This document shows positions 25,941 to 35,795 of a stretch of 64,000 nt of DNA, piece by piece (position 1 is the stretch's first letter; every line of letters begins with the position of its first letter). The stretch covers positions 62,001-126,000 of the forward strand of contig JBILCU010000005.1 of NCBI GenBank assembly GCA_044352985.1. Direction: 5' to 3'. The translations under genes were made by a program, and so were the position numbers. Below the pieces are notes generated by a model. That model saw nothing but the letters and a program-made list of their open reading frames with translations, did not search any database and was not told the origin of the DNA. The stretch comes from JADJDM01 sp044352985 (GTDB lineage: Bacteria > Bacteroidota > Bacteroidia > B-17B0 > Aurantibacillaceae).

Positions 25941-26108
25941 ATGATAAAAACAATTACTAAACACTTAAAAAATTCGAAAAAAAATAAATCAAAAATTAAC
26001 GAACCGGGGCCAAAAGAAAGCACCATTTTTGCTTTATTAAATTATTCTAAATCACTTGTTGTAATTCAAAGCCAACAAATTGGAAAAATTGCTCAGGTTT
26101 ATAATTAA
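25941..26108 (+). CDS. Small 55-aa conserved-looking protein
   Basis: An ATG-started frame of 55 codons in an otherwise empty 415-bp gap. It reads as a basic N-terminus (IKTITKHLKNSKKNKSKI) followed by KESTIFALLNYSKSLVVIQS and an ending QIGKIAQVYN. The ESTI..LLNYSKSL pattern resembles very small Bacteroidota proteins of unknown function that I recall from other genomes. It is the only gene on the plus strand here; the flanking genes are on the minus strand. The rest of the gap is AT-rich apart from one palindrome (26173-26220). Confidence 0.5.
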   Translation: MIKTITKHLKNSKKNKSKINEPGPKESTIFALLNYSKSLVVIQSQQIGKIAQVYN

Positions 26109-26172
26109 ATTAATTAAGCATTTATCATTTGCTTAAATCTCATTGGATTTTTTTATAGTTAATATAAAATGA

Positions 26173-26220
26173 CCTATCGAGCGAATTCGAAACAGACAAG
26201 TCTCGATTTCGCACAATAGG
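26173..26220. repeat. Imperfect REP-like palindrome
   Basis: CCTATCGAGCGAATTCGA and its imperfect complement TCGATTTCGCACAATAGG lie 12 nt apart in an AT-rich gap just downstream of the thiolase stop (minus strand). The G+C-rich, palindromic TCGAG/GCGAA character recalls the element inside hsdM. It could serve as a transcription stop for the thiolase gene. Confidence 0.4.
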
Positions 26221-26267
26221 ATAAATGAATATTTATGAATAAAATCTAAAAAGACACTTAATTTTAA

Positions 26268-27443
26268 CTAAGCCGAAACATTAACCAAAACATGAGTAAT
26301 GGCTGTTGAAGCTGTACCACCAATGCTTTGGATTAACCCGATATTAGCATCTTTTTTAATTTGGTTTTCACCGGCAATGCCACAAATTTGCATGTAGGAT
26401 TCAACTGCCTGATAAACACCTGATGCTCCAATAGGATGACCTCTTGCTTTTAAACCACCAAAAGTAGAAACCGGTATTTTGCCATTAAGCGCAATTTCAC
26501 CATCTGCAGCTAATTTCCAACCAGATCCTTGTTTAGCAAAGCCCATGGCTTCTAAAGATAATGTAGAGATAATAGAATACGCATCGTGTAATTCGAAAAA
26601 ATCAACATCGGCAGGTTTTATTCCCGCCATTTCATACGCTTTAATTCCTGATAACCTAATGCCATCAGCATCCAGCGGAGCATTTCTTCCGATAATAGAA
26701 ACATTTTCTGTAGCACATGCCGATGCTATTATTTTTACTGAAGGAAGAACTGATGTTTGTTTAGGATATTTTGAAAGTACAATGGCTGCAGCTCCATCAC
26801 AAATTGGAGAAGCATCTAAAATTTTAACTGGTTCTGCAATATATGGCGCTTTGATATAATCCTCAACGGTAAAATATTTTTTAAGTAATGAATAATTGTT
26901 TTTTAATGCATTATGATGGGCATTAATTCCAAACATGGCAAAAGAATCAGAACTCACATTGTAGTTATTCATATACATTTTCATCAATTGCGAATTAAGC
27001 GTAACAAATGTTTCACCCCTACCACCTTCCTGATCCCAATCAGAAGCTGATGCAATTGCTTTAACAATAAAGTCTTTATCTTCATGCGACATTTTTTCTA
27101 CACCACAAACAACTACGTTTTCGCAAAGTCCACTCATAATTGACATGAATCCAATTCGTAATGCTGCACCACCCGAACCACAAGCTGCCTCTAAAGTTAC
27201 AGCTTCAATACCTTTTAAACCTGCAGCATTAGCAATGAGAGACCCCAATTGTTGTTGATTGGAAAGTGAACCTGAAAGCATATTTCCCACAAACAATGCA
27301 TCTACCTTATCTAAACCGGCATCAGCCATTGCAGATTTAATTACATTGGCCCCCATTTCTCGAATACTCAAATCCGTTTTTTTTTCCACTTTAATTTGAG
27401 AAACACCTGTTATGTAAACACCTGGTTTATTAGAAAATCGCAT
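26268..27443 (-). CDS. Thiolase-family acyl-CoA acetyltransferase (SCP-x-like)
   Basis: A 391-residue thiolase-fold protein. The N-terminal half has the nucleophile Cys in EAACGSGGAALRIG. The C-terminal half has FFELHDAYSI and the glycine-rich GGLKARGHPIGASGVYQ motif with its catalytic His. The ELHDAYS version and overall layout are closer to the SCP-x/lipid-transfer-type thiolases than to classical FadA. In the conventional degradative reaction a 3-ketoacyl-CoA is cleaved by CoA; this subgroup is less well characterised. No fatty-acid oxidation partner is adjacent, so the pathway is uncertain. Confidence 0.88.
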   Translation of the reverse strand: MRFSNKPGVYITGVSQIKVEKKTDLSIREMGANVIKSAMADAGLDKVDALFVGNMLSGSLSNQQQLGSLIANAAGLKGIEAVTLEAACGSGGAALRIGFMSIMSGLCENVVVCGVEKMSHEDKDFIVKAIASASDWDQEGGRGETFVTLNSQLMKMYMNNYNVSSDSFAMFGINAHHNALKNNYSLLKKYFTVEDYIKAPYIAEPVKILDASPICDGAAAIVLSKYPKQTSVLPSVKIIASACATENVSIIGRNAPLDADGIRLSGIKAYEMAGIKPADVDFFELHDAYSIISTLSLEAMGFAKQGSGWKLAADGEIALNGKIPVSTFGGLKARGHPIGASGVYQAVESYMQICGIAGENQIKKDANIGLIQSIGGTASTAITHVLVNVSA

Positions 27444-27636
27444 TGTTAAGTTTTTATAGGATTATGTCTTTTATTAATCGAAGGTCAACCGAAACCAAAT
27501 AGTTTCAATAACCGTAACAAAACTAGTTTGCCAAAATCAACAAAAGGTTAAATCTGTATTATAAAAACAAAAGTAATTCTGCCAAAAATAGATAAGAATG
27601 ATTTATATCAATGGAAAAGGTAAGATATAACAACAA

Positions 27637-29661
27637 TTATGATCCAGTAATAATTCTACCCAACAATTTATTTACCTGAGATTTGAAGCTTTCCATTTTT
27701 TTTATTTCGGACAATGTAATTGAGATATCGTTTTCATCACCAGTATTTTTTAAACTTTCTTTAAGTTCCAAAATCATATCTCTCAAACGCTTTTCTTTAT
27801 AAGCATAAAGTGCATGCTCAATTGTTTTTTTCACATTGAGTCCTTCACTATCAATTTTAATCCCATATTTTAAATCCCAGTTTTCACTCAACGTATAATT
27901 ATCTTCGGCAAGTTGAATAGCGAGTTGTGAAATAATTGGATTACTATGTTGAATGAAAAAATTTAATCCAGGAATTACATCTTGTCTTAATTGATGTATG
28001 ACTTCATCTAACAACAGTTGATTTATAGGATTTACAAAATTTAATTCATCATGAAACAGCTCAAGCAGAATATATTCTGCCGAAGAAATTTGCATATTAA
28101 TTAGTTCCCCATCTTGAAGATGGTGTTCTACATCTACTAAATGATTCCCAAATTTTAAAAGTAAACGACAAATATTTTTTTCAATTAAATCGTATTCCTC
28201 AACACTATTTATTTCCGTTTTTTGATCTTCACCAATAGATGCTTCAACCTGAAAGGAATCAGCAACAGAAGTTGCTTCTTCATTTTTTTGAGGCAGTTGC
28301 TGATTTTTTTCTTTTTGTTTTCTTGTTTCCTTGTTTATCCTTATTTTATTGACTTCAAGCATTAACACTTGCTCATCAATCTCTACGATTCTGCTACACT
28401 CTTTTATATAAACTGAGCGAGTTATTGAATCAGGAATCAAAGCTATATTTTCAATAACATGCTTAACAAATTCTGTTTTTTTAATCGGATCGTTTTTAGC
28501 TGCTGCTGAAATTTTGGATGCAGAATACGTTATAAAATCCTGAGAATTATTTTTAATAAATGTTTTTAATTCATCAGCACTTACTTTACGCGAGTAGCTA
28601 TCTGGATCATCATTATCAGGAAATAATAATACCCGCACATTCATGCCCTCTTCCAAAATTAAACTGATGCCTCGTTCACTCGCTTTTTGTCCGGCTTCAT
28701 CGCCATCATAAAGTATGGTAATGTTATTGGTAAAACGTTGTATTAATTTAATTTGCTCTATAGTTAACGAAGTGCCTGATGATGCCACAACATTTTCTAT
28801 ACCTGACTGATGCAAAGCAATTACATCGGTGTAACCTTCAACTAAAAAACAAAAATCATCTTGTTGTATACTTTTTTTAGCAAAGTATAAGCCATACAAA
28901 ATTTTACTTTTATCGTATAAATCGCTTTGTGGTGAATTAAAATATTTTGCTGTTTCTTTGGTATTGGTTAAAATTCTGCCACCAAAACCAAGCACATCTC
29001 CCGAAACGGAGTGAATGGGAAACATTACACGACTATGAAAACGATCGAATAGATGTGCTTCTGTTAATTCCTGTACATTTTCATAACGTTCTGGGCGAAT
29101 AGATAATCCTGACTTCACCAAATAATCCGCTTGATAACCCTTTGAAAATGCCTCTTTGGTAAATGCCTTTCGTTCTTCAAACGAATAACCTAATTGAAAT
29201 TTCTTAATGATATCATCCCTAAAACCTCGCTCTCTGAAATAACTTAAACCAATAGATTTACCTTCATCACTTTCCCATAAATTGGATAAAAAATAAGCAC
29301 TTGCAAATTTGTTAAGTATTCGTAGAGACTCTTTCTCGTTTTGAGCTTGCAATTCTTCGGGACTTGCCTGCTTTTCTTCAACTGCAATATTATATTTTGA
29401 AGCCAAATATCGGAGTGCTTCGGGATAAGTTTTCTTATCCACTTCCATTACAAAGTTTACCGCATTACCTGCTTTACCACAACCAAAACACTTATAAATA
29501 CCTTTGCTAGGAGACACGCTAAAAGATGGTGTTTTTTCGTTATGAAACGGACAACATCCCCACATGTTTTGACCACGTTTTTTAAGTGGAACAAAATCGT
29601 TTACCACTTCATCAATACGTGCGTAAAATAAAATTTGGTCGATTGTTTCCTGAGGTATCAT
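27637..29661 (-). CDS. dnaG: DNA primase
   Basis: DnaG makes RNA primers for replication with the DnaB helicase. The 674-residue protein has an N-terminal CHC2 zinc domain (Cys37, His40, Cys58, Cys61). The TOPRIM catalytic core follows, with VEGYTDVIALHQSG and ILYDGDEAGQKASERG supplying the metal-binding acidic residues. A C-terminal DnaB-interaction region starts after about residue 450 and is preceded by a Lys/Gln-rich linker. The length is normal for Bacteroidota DnaG. Confidence 0.97.
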   Translation of the reverse strand: MIPQETIDQILFYARIDEVVNDFVPLKKRGQNMWGCCPFHNEKTPSFSVSPSKGIYKCFGCGKAGNAVNFVMEVDKKTYPEALRYLASKYNIAVEEKQASPEELQAQNEKESLRILNKFASAYFLSNLWESDEGKSIGLSYFRERGFRDDIIKKFQLGYSFEERKAFTKEAFSKGYQADYLVKSGLSIRPERYENVQELTEAHLFDRFHSRVMFPIHSVSGDVLGFGGRILTNTKETAKYFNSPQSDLYDKSKILYGLYFAKKSIQQDDFCFLVEGYTDVIALHQSGIENVVASSGTSLTIEQIKLIQRFTNNITILYDGDEAGQKASERGISLILEEGMNVRVLLFPDNDDPDSYSRKVSADELKTFIKNNSQDFITYSASKISAAAKNDPIKKTEFVKHVIENIALIPDSITRSVYIKECSRIVEIDEQVLMLEVNKIRINKETRKQKEKNQQLPQKNEEATSVADSFQVEASIGEDQKTEINSVEEYDLIEKNICRLLLKFGNHLVDVEHHLQDGELINMQISSAEYILLELFHDELNFVNPINQLLLDEVIHQLRQDVIPGLNFFIQHSNPIISQLAIQLAEDNYTLSENWDLKYGIKIDSEGLNVKKTIEHALYAYKEKRLRDMILELKESLKNTGDENDISITLSEIKKMESFKSQVNKLLGRIITGS

Positions 29662-29728
29662 CGTTAACTAAAGATACTATATTAAACTGCTATTAATCCA
29701 AAGAAAAAAAATCAAATACAGAATTAGT

Positions 29729-30181
29729 TTACTTCAAATGTTTTAGATTTATTGCATATAATACAATAAATGCCAATGGAAATAAAAGTCCTAAAATCGT
29801 CATAAGTGTTGTACCCTGTATTATTGGAAATAAAATTGGAAATATAATGGAACAAATCTGGAAAAAAGTATAAATATAAAACCCTGTCTTATTTAATTTC
29901 CACATTAAAATGGCACCAATTAAACAACCAATTGAACTTATTATACCTGAAATAATGGTTACTTTACTATTGTAAAGCATCGTTTCCGGATCAAGCATCT
30001 CTCCGCTTTTTGCAGCAGCTTCCATTAAAGCGACATTAAACGCGTGAGTTGTTTTAAGTGCAAGCAAACCAAACACATTTGAAAAAATGCCCAAACCGCA
30101 ACCAATAAAAGTTAGGATACATAATACTTTTAAAAATTGAGGTAATTTATTTTCTATTATTGTATTTTCTTCGTTATTCAT
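29729..30181 (-). CDS. Four-helix integral membrane protein
   Basis: A 150-residue protein with about four hydrophobic segments (LKVLCILTFIGCGLGIFSNV, IISGIISSIGCLIGAILMW, FYIYTFFQICSIIFPILFPI, MTILGLLFPLAFIVLYAI) and a charged N-terminus (NNEENTIIENKLPQ). Small tetraspan proteins of this type are widespread and uncharacterised in Bacteroidota. It sits between dnaG and the OmpA-family gene, all on the minus strand, with gaps of 67 and 43 nt. Confidence 0.75.
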   Translation of the reverse strand: MNNEENTIIENKLPQFLKVLCILTFIGCGLGIFSNVFGLLALKTTHAFNVALMEAAAKSGEMLDPETMLYNSKVTIISGIISSIGCLIGAILMWKLNKTGFYIYTFFQICSIIFPILFPIIQGTTLMTILGLLFPLAFIVLYAINLKHLK

Positions 30182-30224
30182 ACTATTTTAATTTTTAAAC
30201 AAGTATAGTCATTTATTTTATTCG

Positions 30225-32024
30225 CTATTTATTTAAAAGTGAATCTGAATTTAATTCTACAATTTCAATTTCTACCCGCATATTTTTTTCACGATCGCTT
30301 CTTGTTTTTGGTTCTTTTACAATAGGTTTTCTGCCTGCAAACCCTTTACTTGAAATTCGTTTAGGAGAAATGCCTTTATTAATAATGTATTCGCATACTT
30401 TATCTGCTCTTTTCTTCGATAATTTTTTTGCTGAACCTTTAAAACGTAAATCAGCATCAACCTTACTTGAATTATTACTGATTTTTTTATTTCCTTGTGT
30501 ATGCCCATTTACTCTTATTGATGCCGGATTGTACTCAAGATATGTTACCAACTGATCTAATGTTTCAAATGATTCTTTTTTTAGCTTAGTAGAATTTGGA
30601 AAGAAAAACACATCAGGTAAGGCTAATTTATCACCTTTTTTGTATGGCCTTATTGGAATTAAATAACAATAATCATCATCACCTACGTCAATACATTTTT
30701 CCGAATCAAAATACTCTTCGTAAGGCATAAAACCAAACACTTCACATTTTAATACCCATTTATTCGAATTTAAAAAAGAGCAGGAATACGAACAAAGCGA
30801 ATCGATGTAAATTAAATTGGGCTTTTTAATATTTCCTTTTTTATTAAATTTTAATTCGGGGTAAGATATGGCCCGTTTGGTACTAGCGTCAATAACAGTA
30901 AAATATACATTTAAAAGATTTCGCTTAGTTTTAGGCTCAATTTTTTTGTTTTTATTATTCGTATTATCGTTAGGATTTGTTTTTAATGGTTTTTTAAGAA
31001 TAAAATCCATAATGGAATCCTTTACCCGATAAGGCGTAAGTTTTACGGGATTTTTTTTACTGGTATCTACTTTTACAGAATCAAGAAACGTGAATATTTG
31101 AGGGAAGAAAATACTTTTTTTAATTTCTGGTGGCTTTATGCTGTCCTTCTTTTCATTTCTCATCGGAACTTTTCTTGGAGTAAGATCAGCCAAAGGTTTT
31201 CCTGCCAATGAATCGAAAGATCGAATTGCTTTGGCCTGAGCTATATTTGCTGAATCGAGCGATTTTTTATCGAAATTTTTAGTAGACATTTTATCTCCTA
31301 AAAAACTAGAATAACCCAATTTTTGATCATCATTTTGTTCGCACAACTTACGCTCAACGGATAATAAACGAAGTTCGGGATTACTCAAATTTGATCGATC
31401 TTCTTTTGTCCCACCATCCTCTAATTTGTCCTTATTCACCTTTAACACGTAAGAATAATCGCACGTTTGTAAATCGATAACATGTCCTAAATCTGGTCCT
31501 TCTAAGTTATTTACTAAAATAAAAACAGCTTCATCTAACTCCACATTAATTTGACGTGTATTAAATAAACTACCTCTAAAAGATTGCGACTGAAAATTAT
31601 CGGTGTATGTTACTGTTTTACTGAGACTATCAACCCGATCAAATACTTCATTTAAAACCGTATTACAAATTTTTACATTATTTTTTACTTTGTAAATCTC
31701 TAATTCATACCTATCTGTTTCATCGTTTGGAATTACAGTAAAACTTATAAAACAGGGCTGATGAAAAACCAATTTGTACCAAATTAAGGTTCTGTCTTTT
31801 TCCGTCTTTTTTATGTTGGATTCAAAGAAGAGGTTGAAGTTTTCACGAATGATGCACTTATTGGACATAATAACTTCTGATAGTGCACCCATACCAGAGT
31901 ACTTTTCTGCAAAATCTTCATATTTTTTTTGTGAGAAAGATTGAACAGAAATAATGCAAAAAAGGATAAAAAGTAAACTCCTGAATTTTTTAAAAACATC
32001 ACTATTAATCAGGCTCTTTAACAT
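30225..32024 (-). CDS. OmpA-family peptidoglycan-associated outer membrane protein
   Basis: The 599-residue protein has a signal peptide (FKKFRSLLFILFCIISVQSFSQ). A long N-terminal region follows with no family I recognise, then a short basic linker. The C-terminal OmpA/MotB domain (about 490-595) has FFFPNSTKLKKESFETLD, SIRVNGHTQGN, then LSKKRADKVCEYII and GISPKRISSKGFAGRKPIV. OmpA domains bind peptidoglycan and tie the outer membrane to the wall. A Lys/Asn-rich segment precedes a short beta-rich domain around residue 370. It could be linked to gliding or T9SS envelope functions, but nothing in the sequence shows this. Confidence 0.85.
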   Translation of the reverse strand: MLKSLINSDVFKKFRSLLFILFCIISVQSFSQKKYEDFAEKYSGMGALSEVIMSNKCIIRENFNLFFESNIKKTEKDRTLIWYKLVFHQPCFISFTVIPNDETDRYELEIYKVKNNVKICNTVLNEVFDRVDSLSKTVTYTDNFQSQSFRGSLFNTRQINVELDEAVFILVNNLEGPDLGHVIDLQTCDYSYVLKVNKDKLEDGGTKEDRSNLSNPELRLLSVERKLCEQNDDQKLGYSSFLGDKMSTKNFDKKSLDSANIAQAKAIRSFDSLAGKPLADLTPRKVPMRNEKKDSIKPPEIKKSIFFPQIFTFLDSVKVDTSKKNPVKLTPYRVKDSIMDFILKKPLKTNPNDNTNNKNKKIEPKTKRNLLNVYFTVIDASTKRAISYPELKFNKKGNIKKPNLIYIDSLCSYSCSFLNSNKWVLKCEVFGFMPYEEYFDSEKCIDVGDDDYCYLIPIRPYKKGDKLALPDVFFFPNSTKLKKESFETLDQLVTYLEYNPASIRVNGHTQGNKKISNNSSKVDADLRFKGSAKKLSKKRADKVCEYIINKGISPKRISSKGFAGRKPIVKEPKTRSDREKNMRVEIEIVELNSDSLLNK

Positions 32025-32194
32025 ACTATCAAATAAATATAATAATTTATTAGTTTACAACTTATAGTTTTTAAATTATTCAATAATAATTGTTAGTTTA
32101 AATTGTTAATTAGAACAACAACAAAGAGAAATTTTAATCAAATTTGCTTAAGAGTAAAATTCTCTCAAATAATTCACTAATTAAAAGTAATCAG

Positions 32195-34369
32195 ATGCTC
32201 AAGCACATTATAATAATACTATTTTTCCCATTTTTTTTAGCTGCACAGAAAATGGGGATAACCCACACTATCCCTAACTCCATTGAATCGGGAAAAACTA
32301 TTGAGGCAGAATTGACGATTGAAAAAGGTGACGTTAATGGTTTTGCAAAGTTATTTGGAGATGTACCAGAAGGATATACATTAAGTAATATAGATGCAAA
32401 AACAGGAAATTTCACATTTGAAAATCAAAAGTTTAAAATCATTTGGATATCAATACCTGTTGAACCTTCCTTTACTATTAAATTTAAAATTACATCTGCT
32501 GCTGAAAACACAAGCGATTTTACTTTTTCTCCAAAATTTACCTATTTGCAGGAAAACGTAAAAAAAGAATTACTGATGCCCCAACACACTTCAAAAAATG
32601 CAAATGGTGGAGCTATTGCTTCTAACAAGTCAAATGACAATACTGATATTAATTCAAAAAGTAATATCGGAAGCAATGAAGCTATAAATGAAAAAAGCAG
32701 TACTGATAATGCTTCAGAAAACTCAATAAATGCAGTCGTAAAAAACAATTCGAGTTCAGCTAGTTCAAGTAACTTATCTAACTCAAACGAAAATGCAAAC
32801 TCATCTAATGCAGTTGCTAAAAATAATTCGAGTTCAACTAATTCATCTAACTCAAAAGAAACTGCTAATTCATCTAATGCAGTTGCAAAAAACAATTCGG
32901 GTTCAGCTAGTTCAAGTAACTCAAACGAAACTGCAAACTCATCAAATTCATTTGCGAAAAATAATTCAGGCAAATCTAGCTCAAGTAACTCATCAAATGC
33001 AGTTGAAAATAATAATTCGGGTTCAGCTGGCTCAAGCAATTCATCTAACTCAAACAAAACTGCAAACTCATCAAATTCAGTTGCGAAAAACAATTCGGGT
33101 TCAGCTAGTTCAAGTAACTTATCTAACTCAAACGAAACTGCAAACTCATCTAATAAAGTTGCAAATAATAATTCGGGTTCAGCTGGCTCAAGCAATTCAT
33201 CTAACTCAAACGAAACGGTAAACTCATCTAATAAAGTTGTGAAAAATAATTCAGGCTCATCTAGTTCAAGTAACACATCAAATGCAGTTGAAAATAATAA
33301 TTCGGGTTCAGCAGGCTCAAGCAATTCATCTAACTCAAACGAAACTGCAAACTCATCTAATAAAGTTGTGAAAAATAATTCAGGCTCATCTAGTTCAAGT
33401 AACTCATCAAATGCAGTTGAAAATAATAATTCGGGTTCAGCAGGCTCAAGCAATTCATCTAACTCAAACGAAACTGCAAACTCATCAAATTCAGTTGCGA
33501 AAAACAATTCGGGCTCAACTAATTCATCTAACTCAAAGGAATCTGCAAACTCATCTAATTCAGACGCTAAAAATAATTCAAGTTCAACTAATTCATCTAA
33601 CTCAAAGGAAACTGCAACCCCATCAAATGCAATTACGAAAAATAATTCGGGCTCAACTAATTCATCCAACTCAAAGGAATCTGCAAACTCATCTAATTCA
33701 GACGCTAAAAATAATTCAAGTTCAACTAATTCATCTAACTCAAACGAAACTGCTAATTCATCTAATGCAGTTGCAAAAAACAATTCGGGTTCAGCTAATT
33801 CATCTAACTCAAACGAAAATGCAAATTCATCTAATGCAGTTGCAAAAAACAATTCGGGTTCAGCTAATTCATCTAACTCAAACGAAAATGCAAATTCATC
33901 TAATGCAGTTGTTAAAAATAATTCAGGGTCTTCTGCATCAAACATGAAAACTAGCACAAATTCATCTACTAATGAAACTACTGTAAGTAATTCAAAAGCT
34001 ATTGCGCCAACCAATAGTAATGAGAGTTCTATTAATAAGAATGGTGTTTCTATTTCAGGTAACACAAATAAAAGTTCATCTAGTAACGGAACAGCAACTA
34101 CAACTTCTAATAATGAAATCGTGTCAAAAATCACGAATGCTAACACAACTTTTAAAGTGCAGATTGGTGCATTTAGTGGTAAACCAGATAAGTCTCAGTT
34201 TGCAGGAGTTAAATACGAAATTTCTATGGAAGAAGGCATGACTAAAATTTTAACGGGAAGTTTCAAAAATTTTGATGATGCCATTAAAAGAAAAGACGAA
34301 CTTAAAGGTAAGGGTTTTGATGCATTTGTAGTTGGTTATGAAAACGGGAAACGTATTCCGATAAAATAG
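32195..34369 (+). CDS. Secreted Ser/Asn-repeat protein with C-terminal SPOR-like domain
   Basis: A signal peptide (LKHIIIILFFPFFLAAQ) is followed by a globular beta-rich N-terminal domain of about 115 residues (HTIPNSIESGKTIEAELTIE). A roughly 450-residue low-complexity region is built from degenerate repeats of S-N-S-S-N-S-N-E-T-A-N-S-S and A-V-A-K-N-N-S-G-S type. The C-terminus (TFKVQIGAFSGKPDKSQFAG to DELKGKGFDAFVVGY) matches a SPOR-type peptidoglycan-binding fold. ATG 32195 is chosen over the upstream TTG (32144) because it starts the signal peptide. The array of near-identical DNA units should be prone to length change by slippage or recombination. Confidence 0.82.
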   Translation: MLKHIIIILFFPFFLAAQKMGITHTIPNSIESGKTIEAELTIEKGDVNGFAKLFGDVPEGYTLSNIDAKTGNFTFENQKFKIIWISIPVEPSFTIKFKITSAAENTSDFTFSPKFTYLQENVKKELLMPQHTSKNANGGAIASNKSNDNTDINSKSNIGSNEAINEKSSTDNASENSINAVVKNNSSSASSSNLSNSNENANSSNAVAKNNSSSTNSSNSKETANSSNAVAKNNSGSASSSNSNETANSSNSFAKNNSGKSSSSNSSNAVENNNSGSAGSSNSSNSNKTANSSNSVAKNNSGSASSSNLSNSNETANSSNKVANNNSGSAGSSNSSNSNETVNSSNKVVKNNSGSSSSSNTSNAVENNNSGSAGSSNSSNSNETANSSNKVVKNNSGSSSSSNSSNAVENNNSGSAGSSNSSNSNETANSSNSVAKNNSGSTNSSNSKESANSSNSDAKNNSSSTNSSNSKETATPSNAITKNNSGSTNSSNSKESANSSNSDAKNNSSSTNSSNSNETANSSNAVAKNNSGSANSSNSNENANSSNAVAKNNSGSANSSNSNENANSSNAVVKNNSGSSASNMKTSTNSSTNETTVSNSKAIAPTNSNESSINKNGVSISGNTNKSSSSNGTATTTSNNEIVSKITNANTTFKVQIGAFSGKPDKSQFAGVKYEISMEEGMTKILTGSFKNFDDAIKRKDELKGKGFDAFVVGYENGKRIPIK
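32720..33950. repeat. Degenerate tandem repeat array (Ser/Asn coding)
   Basis: Short words such as AATTCGGGTTCAGC, TCATCTAACTCAAACGAAAC and GCAAACTCATCTAAT recur many times in frame in this part of the gene. Several blocks of 60-150 bp are nearly identical, for example the stretches beginning near 33150, 33280 and 33400. The bias also keeps long frames open on the other strand and in a second forward frame, which are artefacts. Confidence 0.85.
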
Positions 34370-34393
34370 TTTGAATAAAACTCTTTATAATCA

Positions 34394-34834
34394 ATGGAAA
34401 TTAAAATTTGTTCTCCAATAACTGCAGATGAATTTAAAGAATACTTTAAACTACGATTTGAAGTATTACGAAGACCTTGGAACGAACCGGAGGGAAGTGA
34501 AAAAGACGAATTAGAAGAAAGTTCTTTTCATGTTTGCGCAAAGTACAATCATTCCATTATTGGAGCTTGCCGATTGCAATTTTTAGATGAACATAAAATT
34601 CGTGCACAAATAAGATATATGTGTACACGAATTGATTTTCAGGGTAAAGGAATTGGCAAAAAAATGATAAGCTTTGCAGAAGATTTTGCAAAAAGGGATA
34701 CAACTACTACAATTATTTTACACGCACGAGAGAATGCAGTAAATTTTTACAAAAGTTGTGGATATACTGTTATTGAACCTTCCTATTTACTTTTTGACAG
34801 CATACCTCATTTTTTAATGCAAAAGAATTTATAA
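34394..34834 (+). CDS. GNAT-family N-acetyltransferase
   Basis: A 146-residue protein spanning a single GNAT domain. The acetyl-CoA-binding motif A is visible as RYMCTRIDFQGKGIGKKMIS (Q/RxxGxG/A type), followed by the C-terminal beta strand IILHARENAVNFYKSCGYTV. The DELEESSFHVCAKYNHSIIG part is the usual N-terminal substrate side. The substrate is unknown. It is 24 nt after the SPOR protein on the same strand, and its end overlaps the convergent gene by 6 nt. Confidence 0.88.
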   Translation: MEIKICSPITADEFKEYFKLRFEVLRRPWNEPEGSEKDELEESSFHVCAKYNHSIIGACRLQFLDEHKIRAQIRYMCTRIDFQGKGIGKKMISFAEDFAKRDTTTTIILHARENAVNFYKSCGYTVIEPSYLLFDSIPHFLMQKNL

Positions 34835-35722
34835 GATTCTGAACCATTGAACTACAGGAAATGGTATTGGTCTAAATTCATTGTTAACCAAAAGTGAAGC
34901 GAATCCAATTTGAAAAGCTCTTGTATCAGTACTATGAATTCTTATGCCGGGCAAAACAAATCCAAATGTAGAATTTTGACTACTGCTATAATTGCTACTT
35001 GCAGAAGCTAATAGAAAGAATGAATCTAAAACTAATGTAACTCGTTTTCCTACTTTAGTCATACCGCCCAAAGAAACTAATGGTCTTCCGTTTACATATC
35101 CATTTAACCATATTGCACCATAACCAGCGCTAATATTTAAATTACTTCTGCCATCGCCAAAAGTTAAAGCACCAAATGGCAAAGCTCCCCCAAAGCTTGG
35201 TGCTATATAAGTTCCTGATCCAATTAATGTTCCAACAGCATAATTTAAGTTTTTAGAAATATTACCTGTGTATTTAATGGTTCCAATAATAGGCATACCT
35301 ATCCAAGAAGTCATAACTCCAGCGCCTAATCTATCTGTGATGCTAAATTGTAAATCAGGCCCCAACAGAGTCCATTGCACATAATTTTTCCCTTTTTTAA
35401 GGGGCAAACCATTAGTAGTTAAAAAATAGCGTGTTCTAAAATTCTCCTCACCAATAAATTGACCTATAGCATTAAAATCACTTGAATTTGCAGGATTAAT
35501 AGTCTTAACAACGTATTGTGGTATAATAATTTTTCTACCATCAGTTAACAAAATGGTTAACTCTCGTTCATCACTTTTTAAAATTTTACCAGTAAATTCA
35601 GAACCATCATTTTGAGTAAGAACATAAATTTTTGTTGAATCAATTTTTTGCTGTGAAAAAATTATACTTGAAAAAAACAAAAAAGTAAATGAAATAACAA
35701 CTTTAAGATTAATGAATTTCAT
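34829..35722 (-). CDS. Secreted/outer membrane protein of unknown function
   Basis: The 297-residue protein has a signal peptide (LKVVISFTFLFFSSIIFSQQ) and a short SH3-like beta domain (VLTQNDGSEFTGKILKSDER, then LLTDGRKIIIPQYVV). The remaining about 200 residues are rich in Gly, aromatic and alternating hydrophobic residues, ending in aromatic-terminated strands (FPVVQWFRIL), as in outer membrane beta-barrels. A barrel fold is inferred from this pattern. No specific family recognised. Confidence 0.7.
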   Translation of the reverse strand: MKFINLKVVISFTFLFFSSIIFSQQKIDSTKIYVLTQNDGSEFTGKILKSDERELTILLTDGRKIIIPQYVVKTINPANSSDFNAIGQFIGEENFRTRYFLTTNGLPLKKGKNYVQWTLLGPDLQFSITDRLGAGVMTSWIGMPIIGTIKYTGNISKNLNYAVGTLIGSGTYIAPSFGGALPFGALTFGDGRSNLNISAGYGAIWLNGYVNGRPLVSLGGMTKVGKRVTLVLDSFFLLASASSNYSSSQNSTFGFVLPGIRIHSTDTRAFQIGFASLLVNNEFRPIPFPVVQWFRIL

Positions 35723-35795
35723 CTTGTATAGTTTTAAACTATAACAAATTTAATAAAACAAAATAAAATATCTGCTTATTTTTAAAATCATAAAC

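Noticed and set aside
32793..33947. Repeat-rich forward frames reading QLQKTIRVQLIHLTQ
   Set aside because: These are out-of-frame readings of the same repeat array; the frame with signal peptide and SPOR domain is the real one.
32720..33950. CRISPR-like array of short repeats
   Set aside because: The repeats are degenerate, in frame and contiguous, without unique spacers or cas genes.
32542..34146. 534-codon open frame on the minus strand antisense to the SPOR protein
   Set aside because: It consists of Glu/Leu/Phe repeats that mirror the Ser/Asn-coding repeats on the plus strand, has no domain or signal, and is explained by repeat codon bias.
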